Assembly: GCA_041398745.1 (NCBI GenBank)
Contig: JAWKUB010000002.1
Location: forward strand, 930,001-994,000
Length of the DNA stretch: 64,000 nt
Reading direction: 5' to 3'
Source of the DNA: JACKHO01 sp041398745
GTDB lineage: Bacteria; Planctomycetota; Planctomycetia; Planctomycetales; Planctomycetaceae
Positions 63,895-64,000 of this stretch are shown here, in pieces. The translations under genes were made by a program, and so were the position numbers. The first letter of the stretch is position 1. Each line of letters begins with the position of its first letter. The notes under the pieces are model-generated. The model saw only the letters and a program-made list of their open reading frames with translations, was not told the DNA's origin and searched no databases.

Positions 63895-64000
63895 ATGTCC
63901 GAAGAAACCCGACTGCAGAAAATCGAGAGTCAACTGGCCCAGTCACCAGACGACCCGTTTCTCAACTACTGCCAGGCCTTAGAACTCGGCAAGGCCGGAC
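63895..64000 (+). CDS. 5' end of a gene for a probable TPR-like protein
   Basis: The frame opens at ATG 63895 and continues to the right edge. The 35 visible residues (ETRLQKIESQLAQSPDDPF, then LNYCQALELGKAG) look like the opening of a small TPR-like protein, with the D-P turn typical of TPR helix ends. No further function can be given because the rest is outside the window. It begins 19 bases after the pilin-like gene's terminator, so it is likely a separate transcript. Confidence 0.6.
   Translation, partial: MSEETRLQKIESQLAQSPDDPFLNYCQALELGKAG

Overview
The window looks like a chromosomal segment of a planctomycete (phylum Planctomycetota). The evidence is the combination of a DUF1501 Tat-exported protein, a DUF1559 prepilin-like protein with the H-x9-DG motif, a LEPR-XLL-type N-terminal motif, a Cys-type sulfatase, two secreted alpha-toroid (prenyltransferase-like) proteins, many lipoproteins with repeat domains, and a full cytoplasmic Tad pilus module. 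Base composition is moderately GC-rich and even. I see no rRNA, tRNA, insertion sequence, phage gene or CRISPR array.

Layout. 1-10 kb: NAD(P)H-hydrate epimerase, two adjacent broken genes (a small membrane protein with a frameshift in a run of eight G, and a P-loop kinase with an in-frame TAG), a dynamin-like GTPase, hemL, an Mrp-type ATPase, then on the minus strand a secreted alpha-toroid protein and a sulfatase. 10.6-19 kb: a co-directional Tad pilus operon (prepilin peptidase, TadE, CpaB, TadG-like, CpaF, TadB, TadC) followed by PIN-PhoH. 19-25 kb: an ABC-2 permease, fabI and a GT39-like transferase, facing argB-tilS. 25-30 kb: a two-gene phosphorelay (1245-residue hybrid kinase with terminal Hpt, and a receiver-HATPase protein). 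30-41 kb: a TPR protein and lipoproteins, hemB-ppa, a second alpha-toroid protein, a small surface-polysaccharide set (acyltransferase, DegT aminotransferase, GT4) and cinA. 41-50 kb: ilvB, a DUF1559-lipoprotein pair divergent from an MntR regulator with an MntR-box-like site between them, and a 1224-residue YhaN/SbcC-like ATPase. 50-64 kb: a LEPR-XLL/beta-repeat/cyclophilin fusion, DUF1501, a class I amidotransferase-like protein without its nucleophile, an enolase-superfamily dehydratase, DUF1015, HEAT/LRR proteins, a small HExxH membrane protein and a pilin-like protein with a Gly/His-rich tail.

How the genes fit together. The Tad operon encodes the inner-membrane and motor parts of a pilus, but no secretin, CpaE/TadZ or obvious Flp pilin lies beside it; the pilin-like gene at 63.3 kb is a possible remote partner. 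hemL and hemB are two steps of the same tetrapyrrole pathway at separate sites. The hybrid kinase and the receiver-HATPase protein very likely form one signalling pathway. Most other genes are housekeeping or envelope functions. I found no clear new multi-gene defence or mobile system. The more unusual signals are single genes with altered active sites or odd domain fusions, the two neighbouring broken genes, and the putative MntR operator.
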